From an uncultured Paracoccaceae bacterium (GTDB lineage Bacteria > Pseudomonadota > Alphaproteobacteria > Rhodobacterales > Rhodobacteraceae): DNA of 54,297 nucleotides. The position numbers were made by a program, and so were the translations under genes. The notes beneath the pieces were generated by a model. It saw only the letters and a list, made by a program, of their open reading frames with translations, had not been told where the DNA came from and ran no database searches. The DNA is taken from the NCBI GenBank assembly GCA_937983405.1, contig CALJZN010000084.1, positions 1-54,297 on the forward strand, given 5' to 3'. This document shows, piece after piece, positions 23,441 to 35,144 of this stretch; positions within the stretch are counted from its first letter, which is position 1; each line of letters starts with the position of its first letter.

Positions 23441-25501
23441 CTAGCGCCGCCCCTCGCGCAGCCAGGCCGCCACCGCGAGCCCTGCCCCGAGCAGAAGAAA
23501 CAGCCAGGGCGGCAGAAGCGCGGCGATGCGGACCTCGGTGGTCAGATAGGCCCCGCGCGGGGTCACGCCCAGCCAGCCGCGCCCGGCGGCGGGGCGCCCC
23601 TCGCGCACCTGGCGGATCTCGGGCAGCCCGGCCTCGATCCGCGCCGCGCCGCCGCGAGTTGCAGCCAGCAGCGGCTCGAGCGCGGCGGCCGAGGCGATCG
23701 TGGCCTCGAACTCGCGCGGGGCGGGCGGGCCCAGCGCCGCGACCGTCTCGATCTCGCCGTCGGTCAGCCGGTAGAGCCCCACGTCGGGGGCGATCCATTC
23801 GGCCTGATAGCGGCCCGGGGCGACCTCGACCAGCGGCAGGACGGTTGCCGTGCCGTCCGGCCCGGTGATGCGCAGCTCGCGGGCGCTCTCGGCCAGGGTG
23901 CGGCGCGTCACCGTCAGGCGCAGCCCCTCGGCGCGGGCGGTCAGCGCCTCTTCCTCGAGCTCGGGCTCCTTCATCATCCAGTGCGACAGCCGGCGCAGAA
24001 GCTCGAGCTGCGGGCCGCCGCCCTCGAACCCGCGGCTCCACAGCCAGGCGTGGTCCGAGGCCAGCAGCGCCACCCGCCCCTCGCCCACGCGGTCGAGCAT
24101 CAAGAGCGGCCGGCCCTCGGGCCCCTGCATCACCACATCGCCGGTCTCCCCCTGCACCTCGACCAGCCGGAACCAGCGGCCCCAGGGGGGCTGGCCGTCG
24201 GGCCCGGTCGCGGCCAGCCCCTCGGTCACCGGGTGGCGCCGGCCGAGGTCGGTGACCTCGGGGCGAAAGCCCCCCTCGAGCACCCGCGCGGTGGGCGTGC
24301 CCGGCAGCACGTCGGCCAGCGCCGAGCGATAGAGGCTGTCGGCCGCGCCGTATTCCGGCCCCGAGGCCACCAGCACCGCACCCCCCTCCAGCACGTAGCG
24401 GCGGATGTTGTCGAAATACGCGGCCGGCAGGATGCCGCGGCGGCGGTAGCGGTCGAAGATGATCAGGTCGAACTCGCCGATCTTTTCCACGAACAGCTCG
24501 CGCGTGGGAAAGGCGATCAGCGACAGCTCGGACACGGGCACGCCGTCCTGCTTTTCCGGCGGGCGCAGGATGGTGAAATGCACGAGGTCGACCGAGGCGT
24601 CCGACTTCAGCAGGTTGCGCCAGACCCGTTCGCCCGCATGCGGCTCGCCCGAGACCAGAAGCACCCGCAGCCGGTCGCGCACGCCGTTGATCTGCACGAT
24701 GGCGGCGTTGTTGCGGTCGGTGAGCTCGCCGTCCTCGGCGGCGACCTGGAAGCGCAGCACGTTCAGCCCGGCGTGCTCGAGCGTCACCGGAAGGTCGAGG
24801 TCCTCGCCCACCGGCACCTGATAGGTCACGGGGTCGGCCCCGCCCGCCGCGATCGACAGCCGCGCCCGCCCGGCCAGCCCGGGGGGCACCGCGCCCTGAT
24901 CCTCGACGCGCAGGGTCAGCGTCACCGGCTCGCCCAGGATGGCGAAGGCCGGCGCGTTGCGCACCACAAGGCGGCGGTCCCAGTCGCCCTCGCGCCCCGT
25001 CAGCAGCAGATGCAGCGGCGCGGGCAGGTCGGGGGCGCGGTCGAGGTCGTGCAGCTGCCCGTCGCTGACCAGGAAGGCCCCGGCGACCTGGGCGCGCGGC
25101 ACCTCCGACAGCGCCTCGGCCAGCGCCGTCATGCCCAGCGAGCCCGCGTTGCCCGGCCCGTCGCCGATGGGCACGATCCGCAGCTGGGTGTTGCCCAGCG
25201 CCGCCAGGCGCGCGGTCAGCCCCTCCACCGCCTGGGCCGTCTGCGCCGAACGGTCGGCGATGCGCTGGCTGGCGCTTTCGTCCACCACCACCAGAACGAT
25301 GTCTGGCAACGCCGTGCGCTCCTCGGTCTGCAGCGCGGGGTTGGCGATGGCGGCCAGCAGCGCCAGCGCCGCGCCCGCGCGCAGCCACCCGCCGGCCAGC
25401 CGGCGCCAGACCGCAAGCGCCAGCGCCAGCGCGGCAAGGGCCGCCGCAGCCCAGACCACGACCCAGGGAAGCAGCGGGTCGAAGACGATCTGCCCGCCCA
25501 T
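23441..25501 (-). CDS. Membrane protein with VWA-like and glutamine-amidotransferase-like (DUF1355) domains
   Basis: 686 residues. Two N-terminal membrane segments (about 12-30 and 37-53) lead to a von Willebrand A-like domain whose MIDAS-type motif is VVVDESASQR near residue 72. An immunoglobulin-like part follows, then a class-I amidotransferase-like fold (RLRVLLVSGEPHAGERVWRN, EFDLIIFDRYRRRGILPAAY, GAVLVASGPEYG) without the nucleophilic cysteine of true amidotransferases. A C-terminal membrane helix (PPWLFLLLGAGLAVAAWLRE) ends it. It is last in the moxR operon, abutting the previous gene with no spacer. Probably part of a membrane-anchored complex served by the MoxR ATPase; the role is unknown. 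Confidence 0.8.
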   Translation of the reverse strand: MGGQIVFDPLLPWVVVWAAAALAALALALAVWRRLAGGWLRAGAALALLAAIANPALQTEERTALPDIVLVVVDESASQRIADRSAQTAQAVEGLTARLAALGNTQLRIVPIGDGPGNAGSLGMTALAEALSEVPRAQVAGAFLVSDGQLHDLDRAPDLPAPLHLLLTGREGDWDRRLVVRNAPAFAILGEPVTLTLRVEDQGAVPPGLAGRARLSIAAGGADPVTYQVPVGEDLDLPVTLEHAGLNVLRFQVAAEDGELTDRNNAAIVQINGVRDRLRVLLVSGEPHAGERVWRNLLKSDASVDLVHFTILRPPEKQDGVPVSELSLIAFPTRELFVEKIGEFDLIIFDRYRRRGILPAAYFDNIRRYVLEGGAVLVASGPEYGAADSLYRSALADVLPGTPTARVLEGGFRPEVTDLGRRHPVTEGLAATGPDGQPPWGRWFRLVEVQGETGDVVMQGPEGRPLLMLDRVGEGRVALLASDHAWLWSRGFEGGGPQLELLRRLSHWMMKEPELEEEALTARAEGLRLTVTRRTLAESARELRITGPDGTATVLPLVEVAPGRYQAEWIAPDVGLYRLTDGEIETVAALGPPAPREFEATIASAAALEPLLAATRGGAARIEAGLPEIRQVREGRPAAGRGWLGVTPRGAYLTTEVRIAALLPPWLFLLLGAGLAVAAWLREGRR

Positions 25502-28285
25502 CTACTGCCCCAGCCGCTCGAGCAGGGCCGGCACATGCACCTGGTCGGATTTGTAGTTGCCCGTCAGCACATGCATGATCAGGTTGATGCCGAACCGCAC
25601 CGCGATCTCGCGCTGCCGCTCGCCGGCAAAGCCGCGGCCCACGGGCGCCATCGCCGCCCCGCGCTCGTCCGTCGCCCAGGCCGCGGCCCAGTCGTTGCCG
25701 CCGATCACCACCGGGGTCACCCCGTCGTTGAGGTTGCGGAAGGGCATCCCCTCGGCCTGCTCGGCATCGGGCGGCGCGGCCTCGACCCAGATCGTCTGGC
25801 CCGAGTGCCGGCCGGGGAAATCCTGCAGCAGGTAGAAGGTGCGCGTCAGCACATGGTCCGCGGGCACGGGCTCCAGCGGCGGGATCGCCAGCGGCCGGGC
25901 GATCTGCTGCAGCCGTCGCCCTGCCGGCGTGCTGCCGCCGAAGCCTGCGATGTCGGCGTCGCGGGTGTCGAACAGGATCATCCCGCCGGTCTGCAGGTAG
26001 CGGTTGAGCCGCGCCACGGCCGCCTCGGACGGCAGCGGCTGCTCGGGGGTCACGGGCCAGTAAAGGAAGGGGAAGAAGGCCAGTTCGTCGCGCTCGACGT
26101 CCACCCCGACGGGGGGGCCGGGCTCGACCGAAGTGCGCTCGAACAGCCGCTGCGACAGCCCGCGCAGCCCGGCGGCGGCCAGCCGGTCGGTGGCGGGATC
26201 GCCGGTGAGCACATGCGCCAGCACCACGTCGCGGGTCGCAGCCAGCGCCAGGCGGTCGAGCGCCTCGTCGGCGCGCAACCGACCGGGCGGGACGGCCAGC
26301 AGCAGCGCCAGCAGCCCGACGGCGGCGGCCGCCCGCGGCCCCCGCAGCCGGCCCGACAGCCACAGCGCCGCAAGGATGTCGGCCGAAAGCAGCAGGAGCG
26401 CGAGCGCCAGCGCCTCGCCCTTCAGCCGCCGTTCGGCCGTGGCGGCCAGGCCCTCGACCGGCACGCCGGCGGGCCAGACGGCGGGCGCCAGGCGCGTGGC
26501 CGCGCCCACCGCGTTCAGCGCCACCCGGCGCTCGGCCGCCGCGTAGATGCCGGGCGGGACGGCGGCCGAGGGCGCGCCCTGCGCCAGCGCCGCGGCCAGC
26601 GCCTCGCCCGGAACGCCCGCCATCGTCTCGGCGTCGGCGATCGTGCCGAAGGCGTCCAGGCGCTTCTCCGGCACCCAGGCGATCCCGGCCAGATCCTCGG
26701 CCGCGGGCGCCGCCGCCCGGGTCGAGACGGCGAGCCGTTCGAGCATCTGCACGAACAGCCCCGACAGCGGCAGGCTCGACCATTCGGCATTGGCGGTGAC
26801 GTGGAACAGCACCACCTGCCCCAGCCCCTCGCTCCGCCGGGTGGCCAGCGGCGTGCCGTCCTCGAGGCTGGCGATGGTGCGCTCGGCCAGCGTCGGGTCG
26901 GGCTGTGCCATCACCTGCGAGGACACCGTCACCTCGTCGGGCACCGGCAGCCCGAAGAAGGGCGAACTCTCGGCGAAGGGGCGCAGGCGGCGGGGTTCGC
27001 CCCAGCTCATCGCGCCGCCCAGCGTGCGGCCGCCCTCGCGCAGGCGCACGGGCATGAGCGGGTCGTCCTCGGCCCGGGCAAGGTCGCTCGCCGCCAGCCG
27101 CGGGCCGGCGAAGCGCAGCAGAAGGCCGCCGCGCTGCACCCAGGCCCTGACGGCCGCCGTCTCGGCCTCGGTCAGCCGCGCCACGTCGGCCAGCACGATG
27201 ACGTCGGGCGCGGCCAGGACGATGTCCTCGATCCGCCCCTCGATCAGCTCGGCCACCGGCGCAAGCGCGTTGCGCAGGTAGAACAGCGGCGAGAGCAGCT
27301 CGAGCCCCTCGCGGTCGTCCCGCCCTGCGACCAGCGCCACCTTGCGCCGCTTCAGCCCGTCGTCGGCAAGGCTGACCGCCCCGGCCGAGCGCAGGCCGGC
27401 AATCTGGAACCGGCCGATCCGGTTGCGCAGCTCGGGCGGCAGGTCGAGCGTGGCGACGGCCTCGGTCGCGCCGGCGGCGAAGGCCGCCGAGGCGCGGGCC
27501 AGCTCGCGCTCGACCCCCGCCGGGTCGGGCCCGGTCGCGGCCACCTCTGCCACGGCCGCCGGGCCCCCGGCCGGGCGCAGGACGGTCAGGCGCACAGCGC
27601 CCTCGGCAAAGGCCGCCGGGCGCAGCGCCAGCAGCGGCCGCGGGCTTTCGAACACCGTCACCGGCCCGCGCGCCTGCACCGCCGCCAGCAGGGCGTCGCG
27701 GCCGTCGCGCGCCAGCCCGTCCGAAATCCACCAGGTCTCGAACCCCGTCTGCGGCAGGCGCGCGGCCAGCGCGGCCATCGCCGCGGGGTCGGGGCCAAAG
27801 GGCTGCGGCCGCAGGCTGGCCAGCCGCGGCGCCCAGGCCGAGGCCGCCTGGAACGGCAGCTCGCCCGGCGGCGGATCGGTCAGCAGCACCACCGCCACGG
27901 GCCGGCCCGCGCGCTCGGCCTCGGCCACCAGCGCCTCCATCCGCGCGACGCGGCGCGGCCAGTCGCCGGCATCGGCCCAGGTTCCGTCGGCCAGGATCAG
28001 CAGCGGCCCGTCGCCGCCGCGCTGCGGCTGCGGGTTCAGCACCGGCCCGGCGAACCCCAGGATCGCCGCCGCCACCGCCGCCATCCGCAGCAGCAGCAGC
28101 CACCACGGCGTGCGATGGGCCTGCACCTCGTCGTCGCGCAGGCCAAGCAGCAGCGCCACCCCGGGAAAGCGCCGGCGGATCGGGGCGGGCGGCACCGCGC
28201 GCAACAGCAGCCACAGGGCGGGCAGCGCCAGCAGGCCCAGCAGCAGCAGCGGCGCGGTGAAGCCTATGGGTCCGAGCATGACCAT
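25502..28285 (-). CDS. BatA/DUF4159-domain membrane protein
   Basis: 927 residues. The N-terminal BatA-type hairpin (MVMLGPIGFTAPLLLLGLLA, then RTPWWLLLLRMAAVAAAILG) leads to a VWA-like domain whose metal motif is degenerate (LLILADGTWADAGDW) and to an amidotransferase-like middle. A second membrane pair lies around residues 628-675. The C-terminal DUF4159 region (about 715-925) has FFPFLYWPVTPEQPLPSEAA, GGMILFDTRDADIAGFGG and PADHVLTRTFYLLQDFPGRH. The start shares one base with the DUF58 stop (TGATG). Such proteins sit with MoxR and DUF58 partners in many proteobacteria, where they are thought to assist assembly or metal insertion of other proteins. The substrate here is unknown. Confidence 0.88.
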   Translation of the reverse strand: MVMLGPIGFTAPLLLLGLLALPALWLLLRAVPPAPIRRRFPGVALLLGLRDDEVQAHRTPWWLLLLRMAAVAAAILGFAGPVLNPQPQRGGDGPLLILADGTWADAGDWPRRVARMEALVAEAERAGRPVAVVLLTDPPPGELPFQAASAWAPRLASLRPQPFGPDPAAMAALAARLPQTGFETWWISDGLARDGRDALLAAVQARGPVTVFESPRPLLALRPAAFAEGAVRLTVLRPAGGPAAVAEVAATGPDPAGVERELARASAAFAAGATEAVATLDLPPELRNRIGRFQIAGLRSAGAVSLADDGLKRRKVALVAGRDDREGLELLSPLFYLRNALAPVAELIEGRIEDIVLAAPDVIVLADVARLTEAETAAVRAWVQRGGLLLRFAGPRLAASDLARAEDDPLMPVRLREGGRTLGGAMSWGEPRRLRPFAESSPFFGLPVPDEVTVSSQVMAQPDPTLAERTIASLEDGTPLATRRSEGLGQVVLFHVTANAEWSSLPLSGLFVQMLERLAVSTRAAAPAAEDLAGIAWVPEKRLDAFGTIADAETMAGVPGEALAAALAQGAPSAAVPPGIYAAAERRVALNAVGAATRLAPAVWPAGVPVEGLAATAERRLKGEALALALLLLSADILAALWLSGRLRGPRAAAAVGLLALLLAVPPGRLRADEALDRLALAATRDVVLAHVLTGDPATDRLAAAGLRGLSQRLFERTSVEPGPPVGVDVERDELAFFPFLYWPVTPEQPLPSEAAVARLNRYLQTGGMILFDTRDADIAGFGGSTPAGRRLQQIARPLAIPPLEPVPADHVLTRTFYLLQDFPGRHSGQTIWVEAAPPDAEQAEGMPFRNLNDGVTPVVIGGNDWAAAWATDERGAAMAPVGRGFAGERQREIAVRFGINLIMHVLTGNYKSDQVHVPALLERLGQ

Positions 28286-29156
28286 CAGTGCACCCGCTCC
28301 AGCGCCCGGTAGACCCACAACAGCGCCGCCTGCGCCGGGGCGTCGGTGTGGTGGCAGCTGTAGTGCCAGCCCGCCGTCGCGGCCAGTGCCGCCAGCCGCG
28401 CCTTGCGTTCGGCCAGGCGCGCGCGGTAGCGCCCGCGCAGGTCGCCCGCCTTCATCGTCTCGAACCGCAGCGCGCCGCCCATGCTTTCGAAGATCGTGCG
28501 CCCGTCGAAGGGAAAGGCCTCTTCGCTGGGGTCGAGCACCTGCAGCAGCGCGCCGCGCACGCCGCGGTCGGCGGCCTCGGCCAGGGCCGCCTCGACCGGG
28601 GCGGGATCGCCCAGGAAGTCCGACACGAACAGCGCCCGCGACTGCGCCGCCATGCCGCCCGCCTCGGGCGCGCCGTATTCGCCGCCGCCCTCGGCCGTCA
28701 GCCGGTCGGCCAGCCGCAGAAGCTGCCCGGTCCCCCGCCGCGGCGGCACGTCGGCCCCCGAGAGCCCCACCCGCTCGCCACCCCGGATCAGCAGGATCGC
28801 CGCGGCCAGCGCGATCAGCCGCGCCCGCGCCGCCTTGGTCGGCAACCGGGGGGCCGAGGCGAAGGCCATCGCCCGCGAATCGTCCAGCCACAGGACGACC
28901 GATTGCGCCGCCTGCCACTCCTTCTCGCGCACGAACTGGATGTCCGAGCGCGCCGAGCGGCGCCAGTCGATCGTCCGCGCCTCGTCCGAGGGCGTGGCGG
29001 GGCGATACTGCCAGAACTCGACGCCGAGCCCGGCGCGGCGGCGGCCGTGCTCGCCGAGGATGACCGTGGCAGCCAGATGTTCGGCATCCGCCAGCAGCGG
29101 GGGCAGGGCACCGGCGAGGGCCTCGGCCCCGGCGCGAAGGGTGGCGGGCCCCGCCG

Positions 29157-29160
<4 letters not shown>
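28285..29160 (-). CDS. DUF58 domain-containing protein
   Basis: 291 residues beginning at GTG 29160, in a GTGA overlap with moxR. The DUF58 hallmark YRPATPSDEARTIDWRRSAR lies near residue 45, followed by VREKEWQAAQSVVLWLDDSR, whose DDSRA is a degenerate version of the MIDAS DxSxS. In MoxR systems the DUF58 protein is a VWA-like partner, and this one lacks an obvious membrane segment. The stop overlaps the ATG of the DUF4159 gene. Tight coupling to moxR indicates that they act in one complex. Confidence 0.92.
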
Positions 29161-30164
<1,004 letters not shown>

Positions 30165-30198
30165 GACACCCCCCCCGCCATCCTGTAGGCTGCACCCT

Positions 30199-30226
30199 GA
30201 CATATCCCGCCGCCGGGGCCAGACAA
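30199..30226 (-). promoter_or_regulatory. Candidate promoter of the moxR operon
   Basis: On the complement TTGTCT (30226-30221), spacer of 16, TATGTC (30204-30199), 35 nt upstream of the moxR ATG. It lies in the only AT-rich stretch of the 67-base divergent region (agacaaaaacaatgtg). It could overlap the divergent promoter for DUF1285, so the two directions may compete. Confidence 0.35.
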
Positions 30227-30231
30227 AAACA

Positions 30232-30855
30232 ATGTGCGCACAAAACATCGTGAAACCTTCGGCGCAGATGCTTGCCGGGTCGCTCGCGCAGTCGGCAGGC
30301 GCGGCGAGAACGGGCAAGGGGCCGCCGCCGGTGCATCTGTGGAACCCGCCCGACTGCGGCGATCTCGACATCCGGATCGCCCGCGACGGCACCTGGTTCT
30401 ACCTCGGCACGCCCATCGGCCGGCCCGAACTGGTGCGCCTCTTCGCCTCGATCCTGCGCCGGGACGGCGAGCGGTATGTTCTGGTGACCCCGGCGGAGAA
30501 GGTGGGCATCCGCGTCGACGACCTGCCCTTCGTCGCCGTCGATGTCGAGGCCGCGGGCGAGGGCGCCGCAAGGGTGCTGACCTTCACCACGAATCTGGGC
30601 GACACCGCCGCCGCGGGCCCCGACCACCCGGTGGTCGTGGCGAGCGATCCGCAGACGGGCGAACCCGCGCCGGCGGTGCGGGTCCGCGCCGACCTCTGGG
30701 CGCGGATCGATCGCAAGACCTTCTACCGCCTGGTCGAGCTGGGCGAGCACGCGCTCCATGCGGGCGAAAGCTGGTTCGGCGTCCGCTCCGGCGGCGCCTT
30801 CTTCCCGATCCTTCCCTCATCCGACCTGACCCCAGACGAAAGGCCCGGCGAATGA
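30232..30855 (+). CDS. DUF1285 domain protein
   Basis: 207 residues. [20 protein letters not shown] opens the DUF1285 fold, followed by [20 protein letters not shown], the conserved [20 protein letters not shown] and a C-terminal [20 protein letters not shown] segment. No catalytic function is known for the family. The gene is divergent from the MoxR operon, a pairing that recurs in this bacterial group, so it may be a partner or regulator of that complex (inference). Start at ATG 30232. Its stop overlaps the ATG of deoD (ATGA), so deoD is translationally coupled to it. Confidence 0.88.
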   Translation: MCAQNIVKPSAQMLAGSLAQSAGAARTGKGPPPVHLWNPPDCGDLDIRIARDGTWFYLGTPIGRPELVRLFASILRRDGERYVLVTPAEKVGIRVDDLPFVAVDVEAAGEGAARVLTFTTNLGDTAAAGPDHPVVVASDPQTGEPAPAVRVRADLWARIDRKTFYRLVELGEHALHAGESWFGVRSGGAFFPILPSSDLTPDERPGE

Positions 30856-31562
30856 CCATCCACATCGGCGCGAAGCGCGGCGAGATCGCCGACACCGTGC
30901 TCATGCCCGGCGATCCCTATCGCGCCCGCTGGGCGGCCGAGACGTTCCTCGACGGCGCCCGCCGCGTGAACGAGGTGCGCGGGATGCTGGGCTACAGCGG
31001 CAGCTGGCGCGGCCATGCCGTGACCATCCACGGCTCGGGCATGGGCATGCCCTCGATGTCGATCTACGCCACCGAGCTGATCCGCGACTACGGCGCCCGC
31101 ACGCTGATCCGCATCGGCTCGGCCGGGGCGTTGCGCGCCGAGGTGGGGCTGCGCGACCTCGTGATCGCGATGACCGCCTCGAGCCTTTCCACCCCCTCGC
31201 GCGCGCTCTTCCGCGAGGTGAACTTTGCCCCCTGCGCCGACTGGGGCCTGTTGCGCGCCGCCGCCGCGGCGGCCGAGGCGCGGGGGGTGCCGGCCCATGT
31301 CGGGGGCATCTACTCCTCGGATGTCTTCTACGACGAACGCGCCGACCTGACCGAGCAGCTTGCGCGCCACGGCACGCTGGCGGTCGAGATGGAGGCCGCC
31401 GAGCTCTACACCGTCGCCGCGCGGCACGGCGCCCGGGCGCTGGCGATCCTGACGATCTCGGACCATGTGCCGACGGGCGCGGCGCTGCCCCCGGACGAGC
31501 GGGAACGGGGCTTCGGCGCGATGGTCGAGATCGCGCTGGAGGCGGCCTTCGCGGGGCGCTGA
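30852..31562 (+). CDS. deoD: Purine-nucleoside phosphorylase (DeoD type)
   Basis: 236-residue hexameric-type purine-nucleoside phosphorylase, which splits inosine, guanosine and adenosine nucleosides with phosphate in salvage. [24 protein letters not shown] at the N-terminus is the DeoD phosphate region, [20 protein letters not shown] the ribose/phosphate loop, [11 protein letters not shown] the phosphate Arg-containing loop, and [18 protein letters not shown] the M-E ribose site. ILTISDHV holds the catalytic Asp region of family members. The length matches E. coli DeoD (239). It starts within the DUF1285 stop codon. Confidence 0.95.
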   Translation: MTIHIGAKRGEIADTVLMPGDPYRARWAAETFLDGARRVNEVRGMLGYSGSWRGHAVTIHGSGMGMPSMSIYATELIRDYGARTLIRIGSAGALRAEVGLRDLVIAMTASSLSTPSRALFREVNFAPCADWGLLRAAAAAAEARGVPAHVGGIYSSDVFYDERADLTEQLARHGTLAVEMEAAELYTVAARHGARALAILTISDHVPTGAALPPDERERGFGAMVEIALEAAFAGR

Positions 31563-31671
31563 CGTGCAAGGCCTCTCGTCTGCCCGTGGACGGGTCTGCC
31601 CCGCCGGGCCGCCGGGCCGGGCTGGTCGCGCCGCCTGCGCCCGCCGGACATCCGCCCCCGGCGGGTGGAGG

Positions 31672-31689
31672 GGGCCCGGCGCCGGGCCC
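31672..31689. terminator. Perfect GC palindrome downstream of deoD
   Basis: gggcccggc followed directly by gccgggccc, inside a wider cgcccccgg / ccgggggcg inverted repeat (about 31654-31695). It lies 110 nt after the deoD stop and about 85 nt before the next gene, where a terminator is expected. No U run. Confidence 0.4.
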
Positions 31690-31772
31690 GGGGGCGCCCC
31701 GGAGGCCGTTGCAGCGCCACGCTGCGGACGGCGGCGGCGGCCGATGCGCCCCGGCGCGGCGGGCCGCGCAGG

Positions 31773-32747
31773 GTGACGGGGCCGGTTCCCGCGCCGCTGG
31801 CCGCCGCAACGCTCGCGCTGGCGCTGGGCGCGGGCATGGCGGCACTTCGGTTTCGGGCCGACATGGCGCTGGCGCGCGCGCGGCTGGCAGGCATGGCCCG
31901 CGCCCCCACCCGCCACGGCGCCATCGAATATGCCACCCTGGGCGCCGGCGCGCCGGTTCTGGTACTGCACGGCGCGGGCGGGGGGGCCGACCAGGGGCTG
32001 GCCGTCGCGGCACCGCTGGCCACGCGCGGGCATCGGCTGATCGCCGTCTCGCGCATGGGCTATCTCGGCTCGGCCCCGCCGCCCGCCGGCCTGCCCCCCG
32101 CGGCGCTGGCCGAGGTTCAGGCCGAGGCGGCGGCCGAGCTGCTCGACCGTCTCGGCATCGCGCGCTGCGCGGTCGCGGGCCTGTCGGCCGGGGCGATCCC
32201 CGCGCTGGCCTTCGCCCGCCGCTTTCCGGCGCGGACCCGGGCGGTGGTGCTGATTGTCCCGGTGCTGCGCCTGCCCGGGGCGCCGCCCCCGCTCGACTGG
32301 GGGCCCGTCCAGCGCGGCGTCGCGGAACTTCTGCTGCGCTCGGACCTGCTGCTGTGGGCGGCGCTCGCGCTCGCGCGCGACTACGTCTTCGGCAGGATGA
32401 TGGCCACCGACCCCGCGCTGGTCCGGCAGGCCCCGGCCGAGGAACGGGCGCGGCTCGAGGCGCTCCTCGCCACGCTCCTGCCCGTCAGCGCCCGGCGCGA
32501 GGGGTATCTCGCGGATGCCGCCGCGGTGGTGGACGCCGCCGCGCCGGGGCCGCTGGCCATCGCGGCCCCGCTGCTGGCGCTCGCGCCCGAGGACGACCGC
32601 TTCGGCAGCGCCGCGATCGCCCGTGGCCTGGCCGCGGCCCTGCCGCAGGCGCGGCTGCGCAGCTGGCCGCGGGGCGGGCACCTCGCCGTCGGCTGCGCCG
32701 CGGCGATGCTCGACGCCGTGGCGGCGTTCCTGGCGCAGCATCCCTAG
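31773..32747 (+). CDS. Alpha/beta hydrolase
   Basis: About 324 residues from GTG 31773; the ATG at 31836 is an alternative that loses the N-terminal helix. LAAATLALALGAGMAALRFR is a membrane anchor or signal. The fold shows the oxyanion turn VLVLHGAGGGADQGLAVAAP, nucleophile elbow CAVAGLSAGAIPALAFARRF (Ser in G-L-S-A-G), acid in LLALAPEDDRFGS and His in WPRGGHLAVG. The likely membrane-anchored location suggests an esterase or lipase role at the cell envelope; the substrate is unknown. No ribosome-binding site is convincing for the GTG, so the start is uncertain. Confidence 0.75.
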   Translation: MTGPVPAPLAAATLALALGAGMAALRFRADMALARARLAGMARAPTRHGAIEYATLGAGAPVLVLHGAGGGADQGLAVAAPLATRGHRLIAVSRMGYLGSAPPPAGLPPAALAEVQAEAAAELLDRLGIARCAVAGLSAGAIPALAFARRFPARTRAVVLIVPVLRLPGAPPPLDWGPVQRGVAELLLRSDLLLWAALALARDYVFGRMMATDPALVRQAPAEERARLEALLATLLPVSARREGYLADAAAVVDAAAPGPLAIAAPLLALAPEDDRFGSAAIARGLAAALPQARLRSWPRGGHLAVGCAAAMLDAVAAFLAQHP

Positions 32748-32819
32748 CGGCCCGCGGGGCTCTGGCCAGCGCCGCGGGGGCCGGCTATCACCGGGTCAGT
32801 GCTGTGGAAAGGCCCCGCC

Positions 32820-34259
32820 ATGTCCCTCTGGTTCGACCCGGCCGAGCTTCTGATCGGCGGTGTCTGGCGCACCGCCGCCGCCGGCACCCTGCCGGTCGAG
32901 GACCCCTCGACGGGCGAGGCCTTTGCCGCCATCGCCCGCGGCGGCGCGGCCGAGATCGAGGCCGCGGTGGCGGCGGCGCAGGCGGCACGGGCGGGGGACT
33001 GGGGTGCGCTGGCCCCGGCCGAGCGCGGCCGGCTGCTGTCGCGCCTCGGCCGGATGGTCGAGGACCGGGCCGACGACCTTGCCCGGCTCGAGGCGCGCGA
33101 CGTGGGCAAGCCCCTGCGGCAGGCGCGGGCGGATGCGCTGGCCCTGGCGCGCTACCTCGAGTTCTACGGCGGCGCCGCCGACAAGGTGACGGGCGAGACC
33201 ATCCCCTACCTGCCCGGCTATACCGTGTTCACCCTGCGCGAGCCGCACGGGGTGACGGGGCATATCGTGCCCTGGAACTACCCCATGCAGATCATCGGCC
33301 GCTCGGTCGGCGCGGCGCTGGCCATGGGCAACGCCTGCGTGCTGAAGCCCGCCGAGCAGGCCAGCCTGACCGCGCTGGCCTTTGCCCGCCTCGCGGCCGA
33401 GGTGCTGCCGCCCGGGGCGCTGAACCTGGTGCCGGGGCTCGGGGCCGAGGCCGGCGCGGCGCTGGCGGCGCATCCCGGGGTGCAGCATCTGTCCTTCACC
33501 GGATCGGTGGCGACCGGCGCCGCGGTGCAGGCGGCGGCGGCGCGCAACGTCGTGCCGGTGACGCTGGAGCTTGGCGGCAAGTCGCCGCAGCTCGTGTTCG
33601 CCGATGCCGACCTCGACGCCGCGCTGCCGCAGCTCGTAGGCCCCGGCATCCAGAACGCCGGGCAGACCTGCTCGGCCGCCGCGCGCATCCTCGTCGAGCG
33701 CGCGATCTACCCCGAGGTTGTGGCGCGCATGGCCGGGGTCTATCGCGGGCTGGTCGCCGGCCCCGCGCTGGCCGACCGCGACCTCGGGCCGCTGATCTCG
33801 GCGCGGCAGAAGGCGGTGGTCGAGGGGTATCTCGCCCGCGCCGGGGGCCTGCGGGTGGCTGCGCGCGGACAGATCGCGGCCGACGCGCCCGCCGGCGGCC
33901 ACTATGTCGCGCCGGTGCTGCTGGCCGACGTGCCCCCCGACCATGTGCTGGCGCAGGAGGAAATCTTCGGCCCCGTGCAGGTGGTGATGCCCTTCGCGGA
34001 CGAGGCCGAGGCGATCCGGCTGGCCAACGGCACCCCCTACGGCCTCGTCGCCGGCGTCTGGACGCGGGACGGCGCGCGGCAGCTTCGCCTCGCCCGGGCG
34101 CTGCGCGCGGGTCAGGTGTTTCTCAACAGCTACGGCGCGGGGGGCGGGGTGGAACTGCCCTTCGGCGGGGTCGGCCGGTCGGGCCACGGGCGCGAGAAGG
34201 GATTCGAGGCGCTGATGGGCTTCTCGGCGCTCAAGACCGTCGCCGCGCGGCACGGCTGA
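32820..34259 (+). CDS. Aldehyde dehydrogenase (NAD(P)-dependent)
   Basis: 479-residue aldehyde dehydrogenase. The cofactor region VPWNYPMQIIGRSVGAALAM and KPAEQASLTAL, the general base in TLELGGKSPQLVFADADL and the catalytic Cys in NAGQTCSAAARILVER are all present, and the C-terminal PFGGVGRSGHGREKGFEAL motif is intact. It resembles betaine-aldehyde or hydroxy-aldehyde dehydrogenases. Start at ATG 32820. The SDR and P1-peptidase genes follow with gaps of 90 and 54 bases, so an operon for oxidation of an alcohol or amino-aldehyde is likely. Substrate unassigned. Confidence 0.93.
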   Translation: MSLWFDPAELLIGGVWRTAAAGTLPVEDPSTGEAFAAIARGGAAEIEAAVAAAQAARAGDWGALAPAERGRLLSRLGRMVEDRADDLARLEARDVGKPLRQARADALALARYLEFYGGAADKVTGETIPYLPGYTVFTLREPHGVTGHIVPWNYPMQIIGRSVGAALAMGNACVLKPAEQASLTALAFARLAAEVLPPGALNLVPGLGAEAGAALAAHPGVQHLSFTGSVATGAAVQAAAARNVVPVTLELGGKSPQLVFADADLDAALPQLVGPGIQNAGQTCSAAARILVERAIYPEVVARMAGVYRGLVAGPALADRDLGPLISARQKAVVEGYLARAGGLRVAARGQIAADAPAGGHYVAPVLLADVPPDHVLAQEEIFGPVQVVMPFADEAEAIRLANGTPYGLVAGVWTRDGARQLRLARALRAGQVFLNSYGAGGGVELPFGGVGRSGHGREKGFEALMGFSALKTVAARHG

Positions 34260-34349
34260 GGGTGCGGCCGCCGCCGCGCCGGCGCGCGCCGGCTTGCGCC
34301 CGGCGGCGGATGTGCCACTCTCGCGCCGCGGCGATCGCGGGGGGAAGCC

Positions 34350-35090
<741 letters not shown>

Positions 35091-35144
35091 CCCCCGCGGG
35101 CGGGCGCCCCCGGGGCCCGCACAGCCCAGACGAAAGGAGAGCCC

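Noticed and set aside
23378-28312. A 1644-codon open frame on the plus strand over the DUF1355-like and DUF4159 genes
   Set aside because: The opposite-strand genes have recognisable domains and overlapping starts and stops, and the plus-strand translation is Arg/Gln/His-rich nonsense expected from GC-rich codon bias.
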